This document shows, one piece after another, positions 17,881 through 26,930 of a stretch of DNA of 59,515 nucleotides. The DNA is from Pseudomonadota bacterium (GTDB lineage Bacteria > Pseudomonadota > Gammaproteobacteria > DASZBR01), in assembly GCA_021777765.1 (NCBI GenBank), contig JAJYDF010000019.1:1-59515 (forward strand), read 5' to 3'. The position numbers and the translations under genes are program-made. Positions within the stretch are counted from its first letter, which is position 1, and each line of letters begins with the position of its first letter. The notes under the pieces were generated by a model. The model was not told the DNA's origin. It saw only the letters and a list, made by a program, of their open reading frames with translations, and did not search any database.

Positions 17881-19974
17881 ATGGATCATTTAATTACTAA
17901 ATCGCAATATCAAAATTCGCAATTAATAGAGACATTACAACAAAAATTTCATTTCAATTCATTTCGTCCTGGTCAATTTGAAGCAATTATCACATTAATG
18001 CAACAAAACCGTTTGTTGTGTATTCAACCTACCGGACATGGTAAATCATTATTGTATCAATTACCGGCGGTATTATTAGAAGGGATGACTATTGTTATTT
18101 CACCCTTATTGGCATTGGTAAGAGATCAAGTGCAGCAATTGAATAACCGCTTCAATATTCAAGCAGCAAGTATAAATAGTGATCAATCCGATGAAGAAAA
18201 TAATTTGGCACAAATCCATGCTAAACAAAATAAAATAAAAATCTTATTTATTGCACCGGAAAAATTGGATCATCTCGATTATGTTGAATTTTTATTGAAT
18301 CTCCCGGTGAGTTTGGTTGTGGTTGATGAGGCACATTGTATATCGACATGGGGTCATGATTTTCGTCCAAGTTACCGGCAAATTATTCATTTTATTCAAA
18401 CGCTAGAAAAGAAAAATGCTCAGCTAAAAGTATTAGCACTTACCGCAACGGCAAATCAAAAAACAGAGCAAGATATTAAAAAGCAACTCAGTTACATGCA
18501 ACAGAATATCAGCATACAAAGACATAATATGAATCGCGCTAATATTCAACTATCTGTAATTATGGTATCTGGCATTGCTGAAAAATTAAATTATATTACA
18601 CAATTAATACAGCAATTAACGGGGCATGGTTTAATTTATTGTGCTACCAGAGAGAATACAGAATTGACCGCTAATTATTTACAAAAAATGGGAATTAATG
18701 CCATTGCTTATCATGCAGGACTAGATCCCGAAGTTAAACGGCAGTTACAACAAAATTTTATCAACAATCATTATAAAGTCATTACTGCAACTAATGCATT
18801 AGGTATGGGGATTGATAAACAGGATTTACGATTTATTATTCATTTTGATATGCCTGGATCAATCACAGCGTATTATCAAGAAGTAGGGCGTTGTGGTCGT
18901 GATGGTAAATCAGCGCAAGGTATTTTGTTATTTGATGAAGCAGATAAAAAAATACAAGAATATTTTATTGATTCAGCACAACCTAGCAATAATGATTTTA
19001 AACTAGTGTTAAATTGTGTTGCTCAATCCGCATCATCACTTGGTTTAACTGATATAAAACGACTCACTGGATTACATCCTACCCGCGTAACTATAGTTAT
19101 TGCGGAGTTAATAGAACAAGGATTTTTGGCTAAAAGGTCAGAAAATCGAAAACAAATATACTATCTGACTCAGCATAAAAAACAATTAGACTTATCTCGC
19201 TATGAAAACCAATTGCTAGCCCGCATTAATGAATTAAATGAAATGATACATTATGGCAAACAATCTGCAGATTGTTTAATGAAAATATTAAGAATGTCAT
19301 TAGGCGATGTTGAAGCAGAACAGTGTGGTCATTGTAGTATCTGTCAGAAATCTATTAATACTTTAGTCAAAAATGATAGCGAAATATCGACTATAAATAA
19401 TTGGTTGAGTTCGCGAATTTCACCCATTAATTTATCAACTAAAAATCAAATAGAAGAAGGGGTGGCTGTGCTAAATGCTCAATTACGTTCTCCGATATTC
19501 ATTGAATTTATGAAAAAGCGTACTCATGAAAATATTTCGATTTATTCAGATCTAATGGCGATAATAAATCAACAATTAACCACTTTAAAAGAAAAATATC
19601 CTATTAATGCTGTCATTTGTGTTCCATCTCGTACTTGGTTAAATAAAAATGTATTTGCGCAATACATATCTCATTATTTAGGTGCAAAATTGTTTATTGA
19701 GTATTTATATTGGCGAACAGTGCCTCAATCGCGTCAGGGTGAATTACTCAATAACGATCAGCGTAGACATAATGTTGATCAGCATATGCAGCATAATAAA
19801 CAAAACACTATACCTCCTGGTGTAATTTTATTATTAGATGACTACATCGGTTCTGGCGCGACTTTGCAAGAAGCAACACGAGTTTTGTGTAAAGATGCGA
19901 AATTAAATAATACTATTGTTCCATTTACTATTGCTGCTGTGAAATGGCGATTGGGAAAAAGTGGGATGATTTAA
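17881..19974 (+). CDS. RecQ-family DNA helicase with C-terminal phosphoribosyltransferase-like domain
   Basis: 697 residues. Residues 1-350 are the two RecA-like lobes of an ATP-dependent 3'-5' helicase: Walker A PTGHGKS at 50-56, DEAH at 149-152, and lobe-2 motifs ATNALGMGIDKQDLRFIIH and QEVGRCGRDG. Then come a zinc region (CGHCSICQKS) and a winged-helix part. No HRDC domain; instead the C terminus carries VPSRTW and ILLLDDYIGSGAT (about 649-661), the PRPP-binding loop pattern of phosphoribosyltransferases. Start chosen at ATG 17881 with AAAGGAGAG just before it. The fusion suggests nucleotide-linked control or a DNA-repair and salvage link, which is not proven. Confidence 0.88.
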   Translation: MDHLITKSQYQNSQLIETLQQKFHFNSFRPGQFEAIITLMQQNRLLCIQPTGHGKSLLYQLPAVLLEGMTIVISPLLALVRDQVQQLNNRFNIQAASINSDQSDEENNLAQIHAKQNKIKILFIAPEKLDHLDYVEFLLNLPVSLVVVDEAHCISTWGHDFRPSYRQIIHFIQTLEKKNAQLKVLALTATANQKTEQDIKKQLSYMQQNISIQRHNMNRANIQLSVIMVSGIAEKLNYITQLIQQLTGHGLIYCATRENTELTANYLQKMGINAIAYHAGLDPEVKRQLQQNFINNHYKVITATNALGMGIDKQDLRFIIHFDMPGSITAYYQEVGRCGRDGKSAQGILLFDEADKKIQEYFIDSAQPSNNDFKLVLNCVAQSASSLGLTDIKRLTGLHPTRVTIVIAELIEQGFLAKRSENRKQIYYLTQHKKQLDLSRYENQLLARINELNEMIHYGKQSADCLMKILRMSLGDVEAEQCGHCSICQKSINTLVKNDSEISTINNWLSSRISPINLSTKNQIEEGVAVLNAQLRSPIFIEFMKKRTHENISIYSDLMAIINQQLTTLKEKYPINAVICVPSRTWLNKNVFAQYISHYLGAKLFIEYLYWRTVPQSRQGELLNNDQRRHNVDQHMQHNKQNTIPPGVILLLDDYIGSGATLQEATRVLCKDAKLNNTIVPFTIAAVKWRLGKSGMI

Positions 19975-19997
19975 ATACAAAATATAATATTGCATTT

Positions 19998-20056
19998 GTA
20001 GCCCGGATAAAGGAGCGCAGCGACGTGTCCGGGAAATTTAAAATACTCCCGGACTA
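19998..20056 (+). repeat. Dispersed palindromic repeat, family B (copy 1)
   Basis: Starts GTAGCCCGGATAAAGGAGCG and continues with CAGCGACGTGTCCGGG, then a partly complementary CTCCCGGAC. The same core (GGAGCGCAGCGACGTGTCCGGG) recurs at 54393-54480. Lies directly behind the RecQ gene. Confidence 0.8.
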
Positions 20057-20073
20057 TTGTCAGAGCGTTATTA

Positions 20074-20123
20074 CCTTTTCCCGCTTGCGGAAGAAGGTGC
20101 CGAAGGCGGATGAGGGTGGTTTA
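20074..20123 (+). repeat. Dispersed GC-rich repeat, family A (single arm)
   Basis: Hairpin CCTTTTCCCGCTTGCGGAAG followed by GTGCCGAAGGCGGATGAGGG. Member of the family at 31095, 33877, 44632, 45026, 48645, 50949, 53929 and 57064. Located between the 3' ends of two convergent genes. Confidence 0.88.
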
Positions 20124-20150
20124 AAAATACGGCAAACATTGAATGGAGAT

Positions 20151-20879
20151 TTAAGGTTTATAAAAATACTCATTTAATTCTTGCACTGTTTGAAAACCTA
20201 TTTTTTCGTAAAGAAATTTTCCTATCATAGATGCATAAAGCACCGCATTTTTCATATTTCTACTTTTAGCTAAATCCAAACAAGCTTGAACTGCAGCAGT
20301 ACCTAAACCTCTGCGTCGAAATTTGGCGCGTGTACTCATTGCGTAAATGCCCGCAATTTCTCCACTACAAAACACTAATGAAGTCGCTGCAGGTTCATTA
20401 TTATATAAAGCTAAAAATGGCACATCACCTGCTACATCGATGAATGGTTTGAAAAATTCGATAACATCATGTGTGTTTAATTCAAAAGTTTCACCCACTA
20501 ATTGTGCCCATTGAAATAATTGTTGTTTGGTTTTCACTTCGATAATGGTAATGGCCGGATCATATTTTTGTGCTGCATAGTCATTTAAATTGATCACCAT
20601 TTCATAGGTAAGATCAGGTCCTTTAAACCCAGTGTTCAGCAAAAGAATATCTTGCTGTTGTGGCGTTAACACCCAGCTAAACGGCTTTGGTAAATAAAAT
20701 TCTTTAGCTTTTTTAATATTTGCTACACTAGGTTCTCCCCACACCGTATTAACTAGAGGAATTCGCGCAGGAGATTTCAACGCCAGTAAATTATTTTCTT
20801 CTAAAATTGCCCAACTGGGATTGGAAGACATTATTTTCATTGCATCATAAAAATTTTGTTTTTGTAAATTTTTAAGCAT
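20151..20879 (-). CDS. GNAT family N-acetyltransferase
   Basis: 242 residues from ATG 20879, chosen for CGGAAAT upstream; an ATG at 20909 would overlap the upstream methyltransferase's stop. The C-terminal half is a GNAT domain: GEIAGIYAMSTRAKFRRRGLGTAAVQACLD contains the acetyl-CoA pyrophosphate loop (RRRGLG) and YEKIGFQTV closes it. The N-terminal half (about 1-120) is probably a degenerate first GNAT lobe, as in two-domain acetyltransferases. Acceptor unknown. It lies just downstream of the methyltransferase gene on the same strand, likely one transcript. Confidence 0.85.
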   Translation of the reverse strand: MLKNLQKQNFYDAMKIMSSNPSWAILEENNLLALKSPARIPLVNTVWGEPSVANIKKAKEFYLPKPFSWVLTPQQQDILLLNTGFKGPDLTYEMVINLNDYAAQKYDPAITIIEVKTKQQLFQWAQLVGETFELNTHDVIEFFKPFIDVAGDVPFLALYNNEPAATSLVFCSGEIAGIYAMSTRAKFRRRGLGTAAVQACLDLAKSRNMKNAVLYASMIGKFLYEKIGFQTVQELNEYFYKP

Positions 20880-20895
20880 ACATATTTCCGTATAT

Positions 20896-21690
20896 TTATT
20901 TGTATGCAATGAATAAGTGCTGTGTTGTAGCTATGGTTAAACTACCCTGTTGTTTAATATAATTTGTTAATAATTGTCGAGCATTGGTGTAAAATTCTTC
21001 ACTCTTTTCATTCATTTTTGAGAGTGATTGAACATATGTAATGATAGGATCAACCTCGGTCAATTTAAGCTCATCTTTGTGAATATAATGATTTATTGCG
21101 GAGAAATATTGAGGTATTACATCTATAGCGATTTCTGCAGAAAATTTTAAAGCTTGAATGGGGTTCTCACATTGAATAATATTAAACAATTTTTCCATAT
21201 TGGTATGACTAGGCAATAAAATACCTGCAAATCCTGAATTTTTAAGAACTCTTTTTATTTCTTGCAAGGCGGCTATTGGTTGATCTGCATGATATATCAT
21301 GAAATGCGCTAAAGCCACATCAAATGATTGATCGGCATAAGACAGATGTTCTACATCGGCAGTTTCAAAATGAAATTGTGAAAATTGTGCGAGATTTTTT
21401 TTAGCGGCTTCAATCATTCCTGGTGAAAAATCCGTTAATGTTATTTCACAATTTTGTGGCATCGTATTAATAACATCTAACCAAAACGTGCCTGGGCCAC
21501 AACCTACTTCTAGTATTTTATCACCCGATTTAATGGGATATTTATTGGCAATCCAAGGCCAAAAAGGTTCCTGATTGGTACCAAACCGATGTAATTGTAT
21601 TCTTGATTGAAGATTATCAGCTGTGTGATATTGATGATTGAGTAAATAATCTTTGTCAACGCGCATAAAAAACCTATTCGAAGTGTTCAT
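20896..21690 (-). CDS. Class I SAM-dependent methyltransferase
   Basis: 264 residues. SAM-binding motif I is ILEVGCGPGTFWLDV near residue 52, with the acidic LTDFSPGMIEAAKKNL (motif II) and DVALAHFMIYH (motif IV) following, typical of Methyltransf_11. Substrate unknown. ATG 21690 or the ATG nine codons in (21666, AGG seven bases upstream) could be the start. Precedes the GNAT gene with the start codons arranged for co-transcription. Divergent from a second methyltransferase gene at 21845. Confidence 0.85.
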   Translation of the reverse strand: MNTSNRFFMRVDKDYLLNHQYHTADNLQSRIQLHRFGTNQEPFWPWIANKYPIKSGDKILEVGCGPGTFWLDVINTMPQNCEITLTDFSPGMIEAAKKNLAQFSQFHFETADVEHLSYADQSFDVALAHFMIYHADQPIAALQEIKRVLKNSGFAGILLPSHTNMEKLFNIIQCENPIQALKFSAEIAIDVIPQYFSAINHYIHKDELKLTEVDPIITYVQSLSKMNEKSEEFYTNARQLLTNYIKQQGSLTIATTQHLFIAYK

Positions 21691-21844
21691 TCAATATATT
21701 GAAATTTGATAATTTTATACTAAATTTGTATTACAATATTTAAACATATTAAATAGTTTGTGGCTAGGCTAATCAGTATATTTGCTTTGAGCAAGATTAA
21801 TTGCCATTCTAAAACAAATATAAATCTTTTTATTAAGGACTAAT

Positions 21845-22654
21845 ATGAGCAACGAAAAATACTTTGTTGAAATAGGTGAAAAAGGATCGCTTGGATTAAC
21901 CAGGTTAGATTATTGTTACAACAAAACAACGCAATCTTTTATGTTAAATGCGGGTTTAAAGCCAGGCATGACGGTATTAGATATTGGTTGTGGTGCAGGT
22001 GTGATGACTTGTTGGATAGCGCAACAAGTGGGTGATAAAGGAAAAGTTATTGCTATAGAAAATAATGAAAATCAACTCAACGCCGCAAAGAGATATGCGC
22101 AACAATTATCAATCAATAATATCGAATTCAAATTATGGTCAGCCTATGACATAGAGAAATTGAATACGCAATTTGACCTTATTTATTGCCGTTTTGTATT
22201 ACATCATTTAAATCAACCAACTACAGTTATTGCAAAAATCGTGCAAATACTCAAACCTAACGGAATTTATGTTGCTGAAGAAGGAATAGTCAATTATGCA
22301 TTTTCCTATCCATTTTCAACTGCGTGGGGAGATGAATATCTCAGAGTATCTCCACCATGGACAGACATCGAAGAGAATCAGCGTGATGGTAATATTGGCA
22401 TGAAAATGTTTAATAAAATGCATAAATCGGGATTTAAAATACTAGATGCAAAAATAGTCCACCCATTATTAACAACCAAAAAAGAAAAATCATTAATGTT
22501 AGAAGGCAGAGATGAAACAAAAGCTTATTTCTTATCGCAAGGTCATACTGAGCAAGACTGGCTTGAGCAAGAGAAGGAATTAGAAAATATCATTAATAAT
22601 GATAGCCAGATACTCGGTTTTTATGCGAGTTGTCAGGTGGCAGGGATTAAATAA
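21845..22654 (+). CDS. Class I SAM-dependent methyltransferase
   Basis: 269 residues. Motif I VLDIGCGAGVMTCWIAQQ near residue 44, then VIAIENNENQLNAAKRYA and FDLIYCRFVLHHL. Resembles UbiE/Methyltransf_25 small-molecule methyltransferases; substrate unknown. TAAGGAC before ATG 21845. It is only distantly like the divergent methyltransferase at 20896-21690, so the pair is not a recent duplication. Ends 16 bp before the convergent lipocalin-like gene. Confidence 0.87.
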   Translation: MSNEKYFVEIGEKGSLGLTRLDYCYNKTTQSFMLNAGLKPGMTVLDIGCGAGVMTCWIAQQVGDKGKVIAIENNENQLNAAKRYAQQLSINNIEFKLWSAYDIEKLNTQFDLIYCRFVLHHLNQPTTVIAKIVQILKPNGIYVAEEGIVNYAFSYPFSTAWGDEYLRVSPPWTDIEENQRDGNIGMKMFNKMHKSGFKILDAKIVHPLLTTKKEKSLMLEGRDETKAYFLSQGHTEQDWLEQEKELENIINNDSQILGFYASCQVAGIK

Positions 22655-22670
22655 TTCAGAATATTACTGA

Positions 22671-23141
22671 TTATTTGGTTAATCTATACCATTTAAGCTG
22701 CACTAAGTGGCCTTGTGTGTTTCTGATTTGTAATATCATCTCATTTGCACTTACTATCAGAATTTCTCTTTTGAGCGTTTTTCCATAATAATCTGCACTT
22801 GAAGCATTAAGTGCATTATGTTCAACAAATTTTCCATTAATATTATATTTCCCTAAATAAAATGTTTCATCCTTTGGATCAAAGCTGGGTTGATTTGCAT
22901 TGGTTGAACTCATGCAGTTAATACCAGCTGCCATATAACCATTAGATGTATAAATCAGTAAACCAGTGGGAGAATTACAATCAGGTTGCCAAGCTCCGTT
23001 TTTATCTTGTTTTTCAATAGATACTAATTGCCATGCTCCTACTAAGTTAAATGCCAAACTAGTTGTGCAATATACACAACATAAAAAAATAAGAATTAAT
23101 CGTGAGACGAATCTATTATAAGAAAAAAGTGACGGTATCAT
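22671..23141 (-). CDS. Exported lipocalin-like domain protein
   Basis: 156 residues from ATG 23141, chosen because GGAG lies eight bases upstream and the start gives a signal peptide (RLILIFLCCVYCTTSLA, cleavage near residue 30). The mature part NLVGAWQLVSIEKQDKNG, GLLIYTSNGYMAAGINC and LKREILIVSANEMIL matches the lipocalin-like (PF13924 type) fold. These proteins may bind small ligands or act as enzymes; the ligand is unknown. A longer frame upstream would overlap the FUSC gene and is rejected. Gap to the FUSC gene stop is 26 bp. Confidence 0.78.
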   Translation of the reverse strand: MIPSLFSYNRFVSRLILIFLCCVYCTTSLAFNLVGAWQLVSIEKQDKNGAWQPDCNSPTGLLIYTSNGYMAAGINCMSSTNANQPSFDPKDETFYLGKYNINGKFVEHNALNASSADYYGKTLKREILIVSANEMILQIRNTQGHLVQLKWYRLTK

Positions 23142-23167
23142 ATAACTACTCCATGTTAAAAATGATC

Positions 23168-24259
23168 TTAAAATACTGCACATAAAGTTAGACAATTTAA
23201 TTTTTTCGTCATTGTTAAGTATTGATTGAGTTCTTTCACACAAGAATAATATTCTTCTAAGTTTAAAATTAAAGAAGTCATAAATAATAAATCATCACTT
23301 TGAGTTATTCCCTTTTTTAATTCTTTCAAGCTCAATATATGTTCATTAAATCTCTGTTGAAACTCAGTATCTTTAGTAAAGCCTTGCTTTGAAACATGTG
23401 TGATATCTTTAATGAAATTGCGAATGATGGGATTGAGTTCTAAATATAATGATTGTGACATTCCATCTCTGGTCAAATGATGTAAAGCAAATAATAATTG
23501 CCCTAATTTTTCAAATAGAATAATAATTAATTCATGCTGATGTTGTTTAGGTTCAATTTTTAACCATAATTCATAAATCCAATCATTGAATAAAAGTCTA
23601 TTGTGAGTTAGACATTGCTCGAAAGATTTTTGTTTTGAGTTAGCTAGAGCAATGTTATCTACGGGGTTTAATAACAATTTTAATATCGAACTGAGATATT
23701 GAAATTGTGTTGTTATTATATTTGTTATGCCGTTATTCACGTCATCTTCAAGGCTGTTAGGTAATATAAAAAAGGTAATGACGACACCTATGGCAGCACC
23801 TAATGAAGTATCATATAACCTTGCTAATATCAGGCGGTGTGATTCTTGTGGAACGAGTGCCGATACTAGAAAAACAATCATAATTGTGAGTGGCACAACA
23901 AAAATGCCATAATTAATGATATTAAATGCTTTTGCGTAATACGCTACAAATATAAAAAATACTAGAAAAAAATCTAGTAAATATGAATTATGGATGTGTA
24001 AGGCTAATAATGATCCTAAAATAATGCCAATGATAGTCCCTAAAAATCTTTGTAACCCTTTGCGTAAAGTTGCAGCAGTACTGGATTGCATGACAATTAT
24101 CGTCGTTAGTGGAACCCTGAAACCTTGTGTTAATGAAAAATATCGATAAATAATGACAGCGATAAAAATTGCTATAAAAGTACATGCCGCGCGCCTAAAA
24201 ATACGGGATTGTAAATTAAAATTGTCAAATAAACGGGTTGTCAGCTGATTAGTTATCAT
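23168..24259 (-). CDS. FUSC family membrane protein (second of a tandem pair)
   Basis: 363 residues. N-terminal half has about six membrane helices with the FUSC pattern (ACTFIAIFIAVIIYRYF, LTTIIVMQSSTAATLRKGLQR FLGT-type turn, then GIILGSLLALHIH). The C-terminal half is a soluble helical domain. FUSC proteins relate to aromatic acid and fusaric acid exporters; this is a half-size version without the second membrane bundle. AAGGAAG before ATG 24259. The upstream gene at 24280 is a paralogue, and both may combine as a heteromer (inference). Confidence 0.82.
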   Translation of the reverse strand: MITNQLTTRLFDNFNLQSRIFRRAACTFIAIFIAVIIYRYFSLTQGFRVPLTTIIVMQSSTAATLRKGLQRFLGTIIGIILGSLLALHIHNSYLLDFFLVFFIFVAYYAKAFNIINYGIFVVPLTIMIVFLVSALVPQESHRLILARLYDTSLGAAIGVVITFFILPNSLEDDVNNGITNIITTQFQYLSSILKLLLNPVDNIALANSKQKSFEQCLTHNRLLFNDWIYELWLKIEPKQHQHELIIILFEKLGQLLFALHHLTRDGMSQSLYLELNPIIRNFIKDITHVSKQGFTKDTEFQQRFNEHILSLKELKKGITQSDDLLFMTSLILNLEEYYSCVKELNQYLTMTKKLNCLTLCAVF

Positions 24260-24279
24260 TTTAAATCACTTCCTTGTTG

Positions 24280-25308
24280 TTATAGATTTTGCAAATTATA
24301 AATTATTTTTAAAGCATTATTAGTAAAATCCATTATCGCAGATTTCAAATCTTTACTTCTTAATTCTATATTTTGCAAGTGATCGAGGTTATAAATGATA
24401 TCTTGAGTTAATGGTTGTGGTTTATTGGTTATAACATTACGAATGCGTACGGCTAAATCAAAATGTATGATTTTAAGTTCAGAGCGTAATGTGTCGATAT
24501 CAGTTTGATTAGATAATCTAAAACGTAAATTGCCTAATGCTATTGCTGATTTAAATAATTGATTAGCAGTTTCTACAACATTTTCGTATTTTGATTGCAT
24601 TGTATCTGTAAATATTTGCTGTTGTTGTGTTTTGTGAAAAGATTGCCTCAATTTATTCAAAAATCGTAATGTCCGATTGCGTCGTTCATGAAATTGTCTT
24701 TCATATTTATCTTTATTGACGAGATAATCTTGTGCAGAGTAGGCGCTATTCAATTTTTCACAAAATTCAGCTAAACATAAATAATAGATTTTCACTGATT
24801 TAGATACAATATTTTCTAGTTTTGGCGGCCATAGAAAGCACATAAACAATGCGATAATACTGCCAATCAAAATCATTAACGAGCGCTGAATATTATCTGT
24901 AGTTATTAACCCTGCTGACATAATGGCAAATAAATTGATAAAGAAGCAGGTAATCGCAATGTTTTCGCCTAAGACACTTAAATAAATTGCAACAAATGAT
25001 GTCATTGAAAGATATAGAGCTAATACAAAAGTATTTCCCCAACAAAGGCTAGCAAGATATGCCACAATTGCAGAACAAATGCCTGCAATTGTAAGGGTTG
25101 ATATTTGTTGCAATTGTGTGAAACCTAACCGTGTTTGCATGAGAAATGCGGCGGACATTATGACCCAATACGCTTGTGACCAATCCGTTTTATAACGGTA
25201 GATAATTATAGCTATAAAAGTGGCTAATCCTGTTCTAATGGCTTGCTGTAAATAAGTGTTGTCTGGATCGAACCTATTGATAAATTCAGTCCTAAAAGTT
25301 GCTAACAT
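24280..25308 (-). CDS. FUSC family membrane protein (first of a tandem pair)
   Basis: 342 residues. The membrane half shows AIRTGLATFIAIIIYRYK, AYWVIMSAAFLMQTRLGFT and ISTLTIAGICSAIVAYLAS, the FUSC signature with the TRLG/T turn, followed by a soluble domain of about 160 residues. Same layout as the gene 20 bp downstream, so they arose by duplication and are co-transcribed. TAAGGACGG precedes ATG 25308. Probable efflux of aromatic or amphipathic compounds; substrate unknown. Confidence 0.82.
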   Translation of the reverse strand: MLATFRTEFINRFDPDNTYLQQAIRTGLATFIAIIIYRYKTDWSQAYWVIMSAAFLMQTRLGFTQLQQISTLTIAGICSAIVAYLASLCWGNTFVLALYLSMTSFVAIYLSVLGENIAITCFFINLFAIMSAGLITTDNIQRSLMILIGSIIALFMCFLWPPKLENIVSKSVKIYYLCLAEFCEKLNSAYSAQDYLVNKDKYERQFHERRNRTLRFLNKLRQSFHKTQQQQIFTDTMQSKYENVVETANQLFKSAIALGNLRFRLSNQTDIDTLRSELKIIHFDLAVRIRNVITNKPQPLTQDIIYNLDHLQNIELRSKDLKSAIMDFTNNALKIIYNLQNL

Positions 25309-25439
25309 TATCCGTCCTTAAAAAATGCGCGTTATTTACTGCGGATTTTGATTAATTGCATATCATACTTATCATACTGATGATATAATTTTTATTCAAA
25401 TAGTTATAAATAGCTATGATTTTTCATTAAGGAACGAAT

Positions 25440-25802
25440 ATGAACGAACCAACATTACAACCGCAAACTGACCCAGCGCAAATGTGGAATGTTTTATGTC
25501 ATGTCAGTGCGTTACTCGGCTTAGTATTTCCTTTTGGATTTATCATTGGTCCATTTGTTATTTGGCTTATTAAAAGATATGAATTCCCATCAGTGGATGT
25601 TAATGGTAAAGAAGCAATAAATTTTCAATTATCCTGTTTAATTTATATGGCAATTTCAGGATTATTAATATTTGTACTCATTGGATTATTTTTACTTCCT
25701 GCAGTGGTTATTTTTGATGTGGTGATGATTATTGTTGCGTCTATTCAAGTGAGCGAAGGTAAAACGTTTAGATATCCATTGTGTATTCGTTTAATTAATT
25801 AG
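25440..25802 (+). CDS. DUF4870 domain membrane protein
   Basis: 120 residues with three membrane segments. Family pattern: ALLGLVFPFGFIIGPFVIWLI, then VNGKEAINFQLSCLIY, then a final helix pair and GKTFRYPLCIRLI. Function of DUF4870 proteins is unknown. TAAGGAACG precedes ATG 25440. Divergent from the FUSC pair; followed by a palindromic repeat that may end transcription. Confidence 0.88.
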   Translation: MNEPTLQPQTDPAQMWNVLCHVSALLGLVFPFGFIIGPFVIWLIKRYEFPSVDVNGKEAINFQLSCLIYMAISGLLIFVLIGLFLLPAVVIFDVVMIIVASIQVSEGKTFRYPLCIRLIN

Positions 25803-25815
25803 CATTTACAGATCA

Positions 25816-25851
25816 TAGGGTGGATAACGGCCTGAGGCCTAATCCACCCTA
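25816..25851 (+). repeat. Dispersed palindromic repeat, family C (copy 1)
   Basis: Arms AGGGTGGAT and ATCCACCCT enclose GGCCTGAGGCC. A second copy lies at 55196-55229. REP-type element behind a gene; it could form a stable hairpin in RNA but has no following T run. Confidence 0.85.
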
Positions 25852-25890
25852 CATATTAATTTGTTTAATTTAAAATTAAAGTATATTTCC

Positions 25891-26925
25891 ATGAAAATAT
25901 TTCTCGAGACAAAACGTTTAATTATAAAAACACCAGACTTATCTGATTTTGATAATCTGTATTTATTACAATCGGATCCGGTAGTAATGGAATTTATCGG
26001 TGAAGGTGTAAGGACTAAGCAAGAAGTTGCAAAATCATTACAAACTGCAATTGATCATCAGCAAAAACATGGTTTTAGTTTATGCAATGTTTTTGAAAAA
26101 GAGTCGAACACATTTGTAGGGCGTGCAGGCATAATTTATCTCGCATTTGATGATACGCAACCTGAAATTGAAGTCGGTTATGCACTTTTAAAACCTTATT
26201 GGAACAAAGGCTATGCAACTGAATTAACACACGCATTAATAAAATGGGGATTTGAAAATTTATCGGTTGATTATTTAGTAGGTGTAATCAAACCTAAAAA
26301 TGAACGCTCGCGACATGTATTAGAAAAAGCAGGGATGAGATATATCAAACCTTATTTATATAGAGGACATGAAGTTGCTTATTATCAAATTGATAAAAAT
26401 AAAATCACTTATGCAAAAATACAGTTAATCCCTGCAACATTACAGGAATATCCTGTGATACAAAATATGGGGCGTTTTTATGTATATGACATGTCTGAAT
26501 ATATGGGGCAAGAATCCGGATGGGAAATGCCAGACGACGGCTTATTTGAATGCATAGATTTTAAAAAATATTGGCAAGATCAATCAAGTTTTCCATTTTT
26601 AATTAAATATGACGACGAATTAGTAGGATTTGTAATTATTGATAAAAAAGGCAGTGATGCACGGATCAATTTTAACATGGCGCAGTTTTTTATTTTACGC
26701 AAATTCAAAAATAAAGGGATAGGCCAATATGTTGCTTGTCAATGTTTTGACAAATTTCCTGGTACTTGGGAAGTGATGGTAATGCCAGGAAATGAAGGCG
26801 CCTATCGATTCTGGCGTTCAGTCATTAGACATTATTCGCATCATACTTATCAAGAATATTCTAGAAATGTTGTGCATTTAGGAAATAGCATTAAAAACAT
26901 ATTTAAATTTAAAAGTAATATGTAA
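25891..26925 (+). CDS. Double GNAT acetyltransferase
   Basis: 344 residues from ATG 25891 (a TTG at 25861 is in frame). Residues 1-165 are a RimJ/RimL-type GNAT domain: FLETKRLIIKTPDLSDF, IEVGYALLKPYWNKGYATE (acetyl-CoA loop) and RSRHVLEKAGMRY. Residues about 175-335 form a second, divergent GNAT domain: MAQFFILRKFKNKGIGQYV and WEVMVMPGNEGAYRFWRSVI. Tandem GNAT proteins usually keep one active lobe; the first looks canonical. Substrate unknown. Convergent with the metallophosphatase gene, five bases between stops. Confidence 0.83.
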   Translation: MKIFLETKRLIIKTPDLSDFDNLYLLQSDPVVMEFIGEGVRTKQEVAKSLQTAIDHQQKHGFSLCNVFEKESNTFVGRAGIIYLAFDDTQPEIEVGYALLKPYWNKGYATELTHALIKWGFENLSVDYLVGVIKPKNERSRHVLEKAGMRYIKPYLYRGHEVAYYQIDKNKITYAKIQLIPATLQEYPVIQNMGRFYVYDMSEYMGQESGWEMPDDGLFECIDFKKYWQDQSSFPFLIKYDDELVGFVIIDKKGSDARINFNMAQFFILRKFKNKGIGQYVACQCFDKFPGTWEVMVMPGNEGAYRFWRSVIRHYSHHTYQEYSRNVVHLGNSIKNIFKFKSNM

Positions 26926-26930
26926 TGTTA

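Noticed and set aside
19944..20177. 77-codon frame after the RecQ gene
   Set aside because: Most of it is translated family A and B repeats; the start overlaps RecQ in another frame.
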